Source: Chloranthus sessilifolius
Taxonomy: Eukaryota > Streptophyta > Magnoliopsida > Chloranthales > Chloranthaceae
DNA length: 64,000 nucleotides
Assembly: GCA_021018995.1 (NCBI GenBank)
Contig: CM037598.1
Coordinates: forward strand, 47,755,185-47,819,184
Direction: 5' to 3'
This document shows, one piece after another, positions 38,501 to 51,400 of the stretch. A program made the position numbers and the translations under genes. The number at the start of each line of letters is the position of its first letter. Position 1 is the stretch's first letter. A model generated the notes under the pieces. The model did not search any database, was not told the origin of the DNA, and worked only from the letters and a program-made list of their open reading frames with translations.

Positions 38501-41500
38501 AATATCCTTATTTGGCAGGCGTTCCAGCTGATGAGTAAATCCCTCGCGTCTCTAATAATTAGTGAAAACAGTTTCGCTTTGCGATTGAAGATTCTATTAT
38601 TTCTCTCCAACCAGATCGCCCATAAGACAACATACACCGTCAGTGGCCAAAGCTCTTTCCTCTGGTCACCAAACTTGGTTTCTTTCCACCCCTCCATGAG
38701 TTGGCCAGGCCATTGCGGGAGGACCCACTCTAATTTAAAAATCTGAAATATTTTGTTCCAAATCGCGCATGCGAATGGACAGTGCAAAAAAACATGATCC
38801 ACCGATTTGGTCCCCCTCATGCAAAGCATACATTTGTTGGTGATCGGAATGTTTTTTCTGATGATTTGGTCCCTTGTAAGTATCTTCCTTTTAGCAATAA
38901 GCCAAGCGAAATTTTTTATCTTCGGCGGCATTTTGATTTTCCAGTAACCAGCCCATACTTGTTCCGAGGCACAAATCTGTCCCGCTCTTTCTGACTGTTG
39001 TAAAAAGACTTCATAGTGAACCGTTCATTGGCATTGTACCTCCACTCCCTCATATCGGCCCGACCAGCAAGAGGTGTCATGTCCCCCACGACCTTGAGTA
39101 GCTCCTGATATTCCTCCTTTTCCCATTCCCACAGACGTCGCCTTAATGGGATGTCCCACACCCAATTTCTGTCGGCCCCTTGGGTATGAGAATAGTTTCT
39201 GACGACTGCATCTTTAGAAATGGCGAGCTCAAACATGATAGGAAACCTCTCGCTGAAAGGCCGATCCCCGGCCCAAACATCCTTCTAGAATCTAATATTT
39301 CGGCCATCCCCCCATTTGAAGACCGTCCCATGCATGACCTCCTGCGTGCAACTTTTGATTGCCTTCCACCACGACGATCGTTGGTTTGGATGAGAAATAT
39401 CTTGGTTAGGGGTACCGTACTTTGCCGTTGTAATTTGGTGCCATAGGTTGTGTCTCTCGCCTTCATCCCCCATCCTCCAAACCCACTTAGCTAACAAAGC
39501 TTTGTTCATTAGCCGCAGATTTTTGATGCCGAGTCCGCCATCGTCTTTAGCTTCACAACATTGGTCCCATCTAACAAGGTGTAATTTCTTCCGCTCCCCT
39601 GCTCCCTCCCAGAGGAAATCCCTAACAATCTTCTCAAGTTTCTGTATGATATCAGCCGGGGCATGAAGAAAGGACATCATGAAAATGGGGATAGACGCAA
39701 GCGTGGATTTAATAAGAGTGAGCCTTCCACTGTAGCTTAACAGTTTACTCTTCCAAGTCGCCAACTTTCTCTGGAATTTCTGCACCACTGTGTCCCATAG
39801 CCTGACTCTCCTCCTCCCGAAACACAGCGGTATTCCTAAATATGACATGGGGAGCTTAATGTCTGATCGATGTCCCTTGCATCAGAAGTGTGATATCACC
39901 GATATTAATTCAGACATTTGAATTTGTGAAGGTTGATTCTCTAGCCCGAAACTGCTTCAAATATCGTCAAGATGTCCTTGAAATAAGAAAGTCTTAAATC
40001 TAAACAAACACTAAAACGACAAGTTTTGCCTCAAAACTCGTCCAGCCGCCAGTTTGCGGACAAGACTCTCCAATATCAGTCCGAAGGTCACAGACGTCTG
40101 TCCTGACGATGTGCACAAAAACATAACCATGTCTAAATCACAGATGTCAGTCCTGATGCCATGGATGTCCGTGCCTTAATTTCCAGCACACCTTCAATCT
40201 TCATTTTAAAGCCTTCGGGATATCTTCACATGCTTCTTCCGCCTTCGATACCATAGGCAATTCTTTGAATCGGATGTCCCCATCAATTCCCCCCGGGTTA
40301 GAAGAATTCATCTCCGATGAATATTGGCCGTGATAGTGTTGAGGAGATCCGGATCAATCTGTTGGAACTCTTCTTTTGTGATTCACGTGTTCTCTGATTC
40401 TGGCTTGTTCTTTCACTTGACAAGATACTTTTGAAATCCCCCTTGGTTTGTAGACACAATCTGATCTTCCAAAATATCCTCAATTATCTCATGAAAAGGA
40501 CGTGCAAGCGGAGGTAATGGAATAAGCAGGGAAACAGAGATATGATCAGATGTGGAAGGTTCAAAAGGATTAGGTGGGGTAATTACAGGGCCATAGGATG
40601 GAACGAGATCCTCCACATTGAAAGTCGTACTGATATCCAAATCTAGTGGTAAGTCTAGTACATAAGCATTATAACCGATACATTTTAAAATCCTATAGGG
40701 TTCAGCACTACGAGCCTGTAACTTCTTAGCAATTCCTTGAGGGAAACGCTCAGGTCTATTTCGAACCATCACAAAATCACCCTCTTGAAATTTTTTGAAC
40801 TTTCTATGAGAATTTGCAGAAAATTTGTATTTTTCAATACTCACATTAATTCTTCTTTTAATCTCAACAAAAGTTCATGAATGCGATGTGCAAAGGTAGA
40901 TGCAGACTCTGACGACCTTTGATTAACTGATATCGGATGAAGATCTATTGGTGTCCTAGGCTTGTAACCGTGCACAACTTGAAACAGACTCATCCCTCTG
41001 GTTCTATTAACCGAATTGTTGTATGCCAACTCTGCGACAATTAAGATGGAATCCCAACTTCTAATATGTTCTCCTACAATAAACGTCAAGAGATTTCCTA
41101 AACTTCGATTAAGAACCTCAGTTTGTCCATCGGTTTGAGGATGATATGCCGATGAAATTGCAGTCTAGTCCTTATTTTATGCCACAATAGTTTTAGGCAA
41201 ACTGTGTGAACGAGCAACCTCATTAAAAACTTCTAGAAATAACTAACAAACTTAACATCTCTATCCGACACAATAGTTTTAGGCAAACTGTGTAAACGAG
41301 CAACCTCATTAAAAAAAAGTGTAATAATATTATTTGCATCCGAGGTTTTCGAACAAGCTATAAAATGGGTCATTTTCGAGAAACGGTCCACAACATCAAA
41401 CATCGAATCATGCTTTCGGATGGTCTTAGGAAGCTCTAACACAAAGTCCATAGAAAGATCTTGCCACAGAGTATGTGGCATAGGTAAAGGTGTATACGAC

Positions 41501-44500
41501 CCAGTGTTTTACTTCCTTTGTTTTGCTAATTGGCAAACGTGACAGTAATTGATGATTTTGACAATGTCTCGTGCAAGATTGGGTCAGTAAAACCTATCTT
41601 CAACCAATGCAACAGTCTTGTTGCAGTCGAAATGTCCGACACGACACCCCAACGTGTAATTCCCAAAGGAAGAAATATCGTAGAGAAGTGCGGGGAATAC
41701 ACAAGCGGTGTTTCAAAAATAAATACTCATCCTGTAGGGTATACTTACACACTCTTTTAGACTCGTCACTCATGAGTGAGGCGCACACTTCTTCAAAATC
41801 TGAACAAATAGGATAATCATCCAATAAACGCTCAAATCCAGTCACCTCAACACTCATAGAGTACAACATTGCCACTCTACGACTAAGCGTGTCAGCAGCC
41901 CTATTCTCCACTTCAACCCTATGTTTTAGCACAAAGGTGAACCCTTGAAGTTGTTCAACCCATTTTACATGTCGCGGGTTTAACTTCTTTTGGGAGCTCA
42001 TAAATTTTAGGGCCTCATGATCTGAGAACAGAACAAATTCTTGGGGTAATAAATAATGTTTCCAATACTTGAGAGATTGTACTACCATATGGAATTCCTT
42101 ATCGTACGTAGAATATTTCTGTCTTACCCCATTTAGCTTCTCACTGAAATAAGCTATAGGGTGACCCTCTTGGCTCAATACTCCACCAATTCCTACGCCT
42201 GACCCGTTACACACTACCTTAAAGACTTTAGAAAATTCAGGAAGGCGCATAATAGGAGCTTCGATCATACGAGACTTAATCTCCTTAAATGTTGTTGCTG
42301 CAACAAGTGCCCATTTAAACTCCCTTTTTTTATGCAATCGGTGATGGGGCTGTTACTTTACTGAAATTACGAATGAACCGCCTGTAAAAAGTGGCTAATC
42401 CATGGAGGCTAAGGGCTTCGTGAATGCTCTTAGGCTTAGGCCACTCCACGATAACCTTGACCTTTTCAGGGTCTGCAGTCATTTCTTCAAAGGTTACGAC
42501 AAACCCTAAAAAGACAACAGTAGTCGTCATGAAAGTAAACTTCTTTAAGTTTGCTTATAACTTCTCTCCTCTGAGAGTCAAACAAACTTGCCTTAAATGG
42601 CTTAAGTGTTGTTCCTTGTCGCGGGTATAGATAAGGATATTATCGAAGTATACTACGAGGAACTTGCTTATAAAGAGCCGTAACAGTTGCGTCATGATCC
42701 TCATAAATGTGCTTAGGGCATTTGAAAGCCCGAAAGTTATGAAAAATCATTAATATAAACCATCTTTGGTCTTAAAGGCAATTTCCCATTCGTCCTTGGG
42801 ACGAACTCAAACTTGATGGTATCCATTCTTCAAATCGATTTTTGAGAATATTGTGGCACCAACCATCATGTCCAACATGTCTTCCAACCTCGATATGGGG
42901 AACCGATACTTGACCGTGATTTTATTTATAGCGCGACTATCAACACACATCCTCCAAGATCCATCTTTCTTCGGTGTGAGTAGTGCGGGCACGACACATG
43001 GACTCATACTCTCCCTAATGAATCCCTTTTAGAGAAGCTCATCAACTTGCCTTTTCACCTTCGAGTGTTTGAATGGATTCATGAGATGATGGGGTAAGTT
43101 GGGTAAAGTAGAATGGGAACCAAATCAATGGCGTGTTGAATATCCCTTAAAGGTGGTAATTCATTCGGAAGTTCTTTGAAAAGACGTCCTGAAACTCTCT
43201 CCTCATAGGTCCGACCTCTTTAGGAAAATCAACACTCGACTCTTTTGGGTGACTCCATTGTGACGATAACATAGACAATGTTCTCTTCCTTAGCACCTTG
43301 TTCAAACTCTAAAGGGCTAACAATATTAATGACCTTAGTTTTCTTCTCCCTCTCAACTAGGACTTTGTCATATGACTTGTTTGTTTTCACAGTAGGTGCT
43401 CTGGGAGGTAGAGGGTTCATCTTAAACTTCTTTCCTTTGTGCATGAAAGAATACACGCTCGATCTCCCGAACAATGTAATGTCCTTATTGTACAACCAAG
43501 GCCTCCTAAGGATGAAATGCCCAACATCCATAGGCACAACATTGCACCAAAAGGTGTCCTTATACGGATGAAACTATATAGGAACCTGACACCTTTATGA
43601 AACTGGGATTGATGACGAATCGACCCATGCTACTTTATAGGGTCGTGGGTGAGCTACGGGTGTAAGTCCTAAGAGAGAAACTGTGCTTTCTGAAACAACG
43701 TTGGTACATCTTCCACTATCAACTATGACTCTATAAGATTTCTCACCACACCTAGCTACGGTGTAAAAGATGCTATCCCTACGCTAGTCGTCACTCTCCT
43801 TTGATTGGGCTAGAGTACATCTTATCACAAGGGGCCCGCGAGGTATTACCCTCCTCAATGGGGTAGGAGACTTCCCTAAGACAAGCTATAGTCCGTTCCC
43901 CTACATGATCCTCCTCATCACTAGGGAATGATTCGGGCTCATAGACTTCTACTTTCCCATCTTCCTATTCATCTTCACTTTCCTCTGTTATGAACAAATT
44001 CTAGTAATGACATTGTGCTTCGAAATGTCTAAAGCCATGTCACTTGTAGCACTTGTTTTGACCACCACTCTTTGGGCCCTCTAACATCAGACTCTTACCC
44101 TTATCAGCCTTAGTCACTGGTGTGGCAACTGAATTAGACCTAGCCGAATGGGAATTGACATTAGGTTTAGACTTTGAATAGTTAAACTTGTAACCAGACC
44201 CACTAGCATCGAAACGTTTGGTTTGGGGGGTCTTAAGGTATCGTTCTAACTCCTCGACTTTAGAGAAACACTCCTCTAAATCGGTAACAGGATATGGAAT
44301 AGGTTCCCTTTGCAATTTTGGGCGGAGACCCATCGAAAAGCAAGATAAGGTTACTTTGGCCTGTTCTACCACATTAGCTTGGATCATCAAGTCCTCAAAC
44401 TTATCAATGTACTCTATGACCGACATACAAAAGGGGAATGTACTTCTCATTCAATTAGAGCTTCATGTCTGCCCATGTGGAAATGGGAAGAAGGCCGTGG

Positions 44501-47500
44501 GATTGTCTACAACGCTCTATACCCATCCAGTAAAGCCTAACTTGGCCCCTAAGCTTAACTTTGACAAACTAGACTTTGCGCTCCTCAGACATAGCATACC
44601 AATTAAAATAGGTTTCCATGCCAGTCACCCACTCTAAATAGATTTTAGGTTGTGTTTTTCCATCAAAAGTAGGAGCGTCCATCTTGACGAACTTCATGAT
44701 TTGTCGTCCTGATTTGGTTGGAGGTCTCGTCGATTAGGATCATTTCTTCTACGGTCGTTGACTCGATTATGATCATTGTGATAACCATATTCATGTCGTC
44801 AACACGGGTCACTAAAGCTTCATGCCGGGTTTGTTGATCACGCAACTGATTTTTGAATATCGGTATGGTGATCATTCATCTGGGCCTGTAAATTGGTCTG
44901 GACCGTAGTTAATTTTGTTGCAAGTTCCTTAATGAAAGCTTTTATCAAACATATATGAAACCTAGAACCTATATGGACACTGACAATCCTAAACTAATCA
45001 AGCTCTGATACCAAATTTGATGCAGAAACTAACACAATGCAAATGTGATGGGCTGAAATTATTTGTGAATTAATATGAATAATTGAAATATAAATTTTCC
45101 AACAAATTAACAAAAAAAATAAAGAGAATTTCAATTAAATAATTTGATTTTGCCTAAAACAGTGTTACTTTCGCCATACGTCCCATATAAGTTCTAGAAG
45201 ACTAGGGTTCTTAGCGAACAACTAGATCTCTAACAGTTTAGGGCCTCAAACGAACTTACAAGTGGGTTCTTTCAAATCCGTGCGGAATTAATAACAAAAG
45301 GATTTTAGGTATTTGAAAATCAAAGGGCTCAAATAGAAGAAATTCCGTGTTAGGATAGTTGAACGATCTTAGGTTGGGTTACGGAAAGATCAAGCAAGCA
45401 AAACACGCAATTAATTTCAGATTTTAGGAATAAAATTAATTAGAAAATTAACCAAGCACTTACACCCAGATGGAGATAAGAGTAGATAAGAAAGATAGAA
45501 AAGTTGGTCCTGCACCAAACTGTATGCGGAAAGAAGAATCGCTCTTCCAAGTTTTGAGAGAATTGCACCATCGAAGAAACCTTAAAAAAAAAAACTCTCA
45601 ATTTGCAAAAGCAATATTCAATAACCATTAATTAATTAAAATTGTATTTACAATGCCTTTATATAGGCAAACAAACCTTAACTAAACAATAAATTCAAAA
45701 TAAGAAAGTCCTAAACCTAAACAAACACTAAAACGATAATTTTTGCCTCAGAACTAGTCTAGCCGCCAATTTGCGGACGAGTCTCACGGATGTCCGTTCG
45801 AAGTTTACGGATGTCTATCCTGACGATGTGCACAAAAATAGAACGATGTCTAAATCATGGATGTCCGTCCTGATGTCACGGACGTTCGTGCCTTAATTTC
45901 CAACACACCTTCAATCTTGGTTTAGAGCCTTCAAGATGTCTTCGCACGCTTCTTCTGCCTTCGATAGACCATAGGCAGTTCTTTGAATCGGATGTCCCCA
46001 TCACTTTATCTCTGTAAAAGAGGGAGTCCTCGTGGCTCCTAAGAACTATAAAAAGAGAAAAAAGCTCTAATAAATTAAAATATTCCTATTAGGCTAAGGT
46101 CCAATGTATAGCCCATACATCTTTATTGGTCTGGAACTCAATCGGATGACAAGTGACCATGACCAGTGCTATCTCATACTACGGGTTTAGGCTAGTCCAC
46201 ATAATGTCTTCAACTTGTTATGACACTATCCATCATACAATCACCCTTACAGCTTCTGGGACTGATTAATGGTCATGTTGGACGATAATGCTTTATTACA
46301 CATTTGACTCACAAGCATTAAATTGATCACCCATAATTTGCAAGACACATCAATGCTTTAAAAAATAATTGTTTTGAACCTAAAAACATATTACAAATAT
46401 TAATTTGTTATTCCTTAATTATAAAAAAAAGGCCATTACTTAGTGCCGGTCCGTACATACAGGGTGCTTGGAGGGGTGGGCGGGATAGAAACCTAACTTT
46501 GGTTTTTTACACACAAAGTGGCTGGTCTCTAGACTCAAACCCACCTCTTCATGCTTGACGGCCCAATCCTTTTATTAGTGCACTAAGCAATGGCCCCTTG
46601 TTCCCTGATTATCAACTAGAAAATAAAATAATCATGGAAGAATTTGAAATAAATAAAAAATAATTTGATGAAAAAAAAACGTAGCATTATGTTTCATGTT
46701 AAATTACCATCATACCTTTAAAAGGCCATAATTTTAAATTATCTTTTTAGAAAATTATTTAATTTTGATTTTTTTTTATTTTAAAAATACTGCAAATTAT
46801 GCATGTCAATAGGGGCATCATCAATCTCAAGGCAGCATCACGATGTTATAAAATATCTTCATAGATCTAAAGATTTCATGGATCTCAGGGGCAGAAGTAC
46901 AGAACAATAACAGTAGCATCCAACCATTTAGAGTGCTAATCAACAGCCACAGATATAAATTATAGTTGAAATAATAGATTTGATGATAGGAATACTAACA
47001 CATTCAACAAGTATAGAAGCAGTGTGGCACAGTTCCACAAAAATCAAAATATCTCCTTCGAATCTTCATGAAATGAAACAAGAACAAACTATCGTGATTA
47101 TAAAAGAAACAAATCCATCCTCTGTAGAAAACCTGGATCCTCGAAGCAGCACAGAGATCTGATGCCTTGAAAACCAAAACCATACCCAAAAACAAAGGTT
47201 AAAAAACCCCTTTGAAACTCCATTAAATCTATTCAAAATCATACCATATCTGTTCCATAGCAATTCTGTGCCAAAGTTGACCTATACTTTCACAGATCAA
47301 AGACCAACAAAATGGCATAGAAAACAGGGAGCAAGAAAATGGTGTTTCAGACGATAAAGAGAGGAGAAAACTTGGGAGAACTGCCCCAAATCTTAATTAA
47401 ATCGTGATAAAATACACAAAGAATCTCAAGAGAAATTCGAGTCATTCCATACCAAATACGACAGATTAATTACAAGGCTAAAATAGCCTCGAAAACTGTA

Positions 47501-48360
47501 AACCAGATTATGGTAAACAAGCCTTTCAAAAGCATTGTTTGAAGAAAAAACCACAGAAAGGAGAAGATTTCAATTCCAACCATATAGGATTTATGGCATT
47601 TCAAGGTCAAAATTTGACCTGCAGCCCTCAGCAGTGAAGATGTACGCAAATGGGTTTAGGTGTTACTGGAGAATACAAAGACTACCCCAAAGAGACCTAG
47701 GGTTCCTGATTTCTGATGCACAAAGATCCAATGGGGCAACAAAGTGCAGAGTATATGTCAGACAGAACCCTGAATATGACGCACGGGATCGACCTGCTCT
47801 GATACCAAGTAGAAAGCAATAGAGTAAGAACTAAAGAGGGAAAAGACCCATATGGGGTTTGAGAGAGAGATCAAAAGACAGACTAAACCCACTATCCATA
47901 TGTATCATACTAGTGTATTCAGTGTTACTCACTAACACCCACACCTGTCATAACACAGTTTATCTCTAACAGTCAGTACATGTTAGTGCTAATGTCAGCA
48001 GAGAGTGTCGCTTATGCACAAGTCTAGAAGTGGAAGAGGCTCTGATACCAAGTTGACTTTGGTGTTTATGTTAGGATTCGAGTGTAGAGTATTAAGATAA
48101 GAAAAGAAGAAGATTTTAGGTGAAGAGAAGAAGAGAAGATGGAGTGGCTAAAGTGATGTAGAGGATGCCTCCTTAGCCTCACAGTGTGAAATAAGAAACA
48201 TACAAGTATACACTTACACATAGAGTAAACTGCTAACAAAAGTACTCAACATATGTGTGACTATGCTAACATCTTACCAATAAAACAATAATGGGCAGTC
48301 GGTGCAAAAATTTCACAATTCTATCCCCCAAATATAGTCATCCCTTACTAAACATACACG

Positions 48361-48442
<82 letters not shown>

Positions 48443-51400
48443 TCATTTTTTATTTCTTAATTTTGATTTTGGAATGCATCCTTATTCACAAGATCAAATG
48501 TATATGCTCATTTTTGAAGCGTATCTCATTCTACTATTAGATAAAAACATGAAATTTTGCAATAAAGGTCAACCTCACGATAGATGTTCTTTAAACATGG
48601 TGCAGGTTACCAATAGCCGGGGAAATGTACTGCAGTGTAGTCATTACATGCCTCTTTTTATTCCCGAGGGAAAGGCGCTTCCATGTGTGATATACTGCCA
48701 TGGAAATAGGTGAGTAAAAAAAAAATAGATAGTCTAATTATTAGAGTGTGAAAATTTGTAATTGTTTGCGTGCAGCTAAATTTTATGTTTTTGCTCATAT
48801 CTTAGTGCATAAGTACACCATTTTTTTCTGTGAACATGGATTACACATCTTTGAAATAACTTCTTTCTTGCCCACTAATTTCATCTTTAATAGAACACAC
48901 GTTAGTGGTTCGAGTTTATGATTCACTGCATTTTGTTTTGCCAGAATCACAGTTATCAATCCCTCATTTGTACGGTGAATTTCTTTGATTGTTTCAGTAC
49001 TTACTCCTTTAAATTGAATGCTGAAAGCTCTAATATCTTATGAACAATTTTTTGTCTAAGGGGAATTTTAGTTGCAGAAGTTGGAGGAACCTAGTCTTTT
49101 AAGGAACATCAATAATGTGCACAAAATTTTGATTGCTGGGCTTTGCAACAGAATTCTAGCAGTCAATCTCATGATTTTAAATCTTTGTAAATTCACAAAG
49201 TTTGCTCTAATATGTAGAAGCGGTTGTGATACTCAACTGCTTTTAACATAGATGAGACTATGGGAAACCATGAGAGGTGGGAAAGAGTCAAATGAATAGA
49301 ATCATTCTTTATCCATTCCCTACCTTCATATAACTGTTGCATCACAAAAGTGACGTGTGCATGATACTTATGCACTATAATATATACATATTCCCTACTC
49401 TGCACTATTAGGCCTTGTTTGGGAATTTGTAGGGGAAAATGCATTTGTCGAGAAAATAACACATTTTCATTTGTAGGAAATACTAGGACTTAAGAAATGC
49501 TCTAGATGTTGTTTGGCAAAACATTCGGGTAAAATAAATTTAGAGGAAAGTACAAAAACAAGCTCCATTCGTATTTTTATCGCAAAAAGGTTAAAAATAT
49601 TTTTTATTATGAAGCAGCACCCCATACGGGTCAATACGAGCCCGTATTGTACGGGCGTGGATGCTCGAGCGGATGGCCTAAGAAGCCATTTACCAAATTA
49701 ACCTTCATAAGTTAATTTTTCTTACCATTATACCCACAAAAAGAGAATTACAGATATACCCCTTCTCTTATTCAATGTGCCCAAGGGTTTACCGCTCGTC
49801 TTCTTCAAAGTGTTGAAAGGGAGCTTAACGTTTCCATTCCTATGAAACAAAAAATTACAGAGCAAACAGTTTCCTGTCCACGAAAAAAGAAAATCCCGTG
49901 TTAAAAATTGCCTGGACGAGGTGATGAGGAGTGCTCCAAACCATGGAAAACCGTCGATCTTTGATCCGGCAATTCTAATGATCTGAAGAAGAGACTAATA
50001 GAGAACCAAGATACCATAATAAGGGCCCCAATTTTTGTGAATGCGATTTGGAAAAGAGATGCTGGAAAACCCTTTTTTGATTTTCACTTCTTTGAATCGC
50101 CGAAACTGACGAACACTCTCCTCTTCGTTAGAGCGCCAGAACGAAGGGAAGTTAGGGTTCATTCTTTGTACTGAACTTTCGTTTCAAATTGGTGGCAAAA
50201 TAAGCAATTTTTAGTAGTTTCTAGGTAGTAAAAGGGTGTAATTGTAAATTAACCAGTGCCACACGTGGGTCGACCACAGTACAGCTCCCGTTTCAAGTAT
50301 GCTGAGGCGCAACTGAGGTATAAAAAGTGGCGTTTAATTTTTTTGGGATAAAAAATGGCACATGGCCCCTTCATGCCCCATAAATTTAACCTTATCCAAA
50401 ATAGTTTGCAAGCTAAAACTTTGGGACCCAAGCATATTTGTAGTGCATGTGTAAAATTGAGTTTCTGTAAAAATTTCACTTAAAGCATATTTTACACAAT
50501 TGAGGAAAATTGCATTTTTCAGGTGGGCCCCACAACACTTGCCAAACAATGGAAAATGAATTTTCAGCTCATTTTCAGAGCAAATGAGCCATTTTGCTGG
50601 TCCAATTGCTGGGACACCTGCTTCTTAAAATCAGTTTTACTTAAAAGTTTGATAAAATTTTGCTGCTCGTTTCTCTCTTTAAGTGCACTTCTCTTCACCT
50701 CTTCTGTACAGAAAATTTTACTTAAAACTTTTATACGGTAGAGTTCATTTTACTGACATTCAATGTACTTGTTTATCTCAGTGGCTGCAGAGCAGACGCC
50801 AGTGAAGCTGCTATTATTTTGCTGCCCTCATACATCACCGTTTTCACCCTCGACTTTTCAGGTTCTGGACTCTCAGAAGGAGAGCATGTTACTCTAGGAT
50901 GGAATGAAGTAAGTGACTAAATGATTAGTTTCCTGTATGAGTAATGTAAGGAACTCCCAAGTGCTTGCAATCTCCGGGATTCCATTAATTCAACTCTATA
51001 ATCAGGAATTAAACATTTTAATAAATGATCCAATATTATTGTCCCTTTTTACTTATTTGAGGAATACATCCTTCGTGGCAGAGTTTGGGGAGCTCTTGGC
51101 CAATAGCACCCAAATATTGTTGATCCATTTTTTTGATAAACTAATAGGCCGGACATTTGTCATGTATTACCATTGGTTATGAATATTTTAGAATTTGGTT
51201 CTTAAAAAAAAACTGATGTTTATGGTCGTGAGATCTGGTTTTTGTGATTGTTATTTAGTTTGCATGTTCTCGAGAAATTCTCATGGTAAAAATTTGGTAG
51301 AAATATCAGTACAATTTCACAGGTTGAATTAGGGTACCTTTATTTGCACCCATTCATTCTTTGATGGCACCTACGCTGAAAAAAATTGACTCCTTTGAAG

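Larger units (their letters stand above)
37577..40285 (-). repeat. Gypsy1 left LTR (3' LTR), interrupted by a LINE
   Basis: LTR sequence occupies 37,577-38,250 and 39,994-40,285. The LINE and one copy of its target duplication account for the rest. It pairs with 45,018-46,003, with scattered substitutions between the two. Confidence 0.9.
37577..46003 (-). mobile_element. Gypsy1: minus-strand chromovirus-type Ty3-gypsy retrotransposon in intron 2
   Basis: The left LTR (37,577-40,285, itself holding a LINE) and right LTR (45,018-46,003) both run TGATGCAG...GTCCCCATCA. Without the LINE both are just under 1 kb. The minus-strand PBS TGGTATCAGAGC (45,003-45,014) matches initiator tRNA-Met. The purine tract lies at the complement of 40,286-40,300 (CCCGGGGGG). 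The order on the minus strand is gag, protease, RT, RNase H, integrase, chromodomain. The flanking duplication is CTTTG/CTTTA with one changed base. Many in-frame stops and shifts mean it is inactive, and it lies antisense to the hydrolase gene. Confidence 0.93.

Noticed and set aside
48291..48713. 140-codon open frame starting before exon 3 with a Tyr-Ile run
   Set aside because: The first two thirds translate the (TA)n microsatellite. Only the last part is real coding (exon 3), and it is entered through the acceptor at 48,605.
49405..50560. Possible Harbinger-type element (TTA, then GGCCTTGTTTGGG at left; GCCAAACAA at right)
   Set aside because: The right end does not match the left terminus beyond eight bases, and no 3-bp duplication could be shown.
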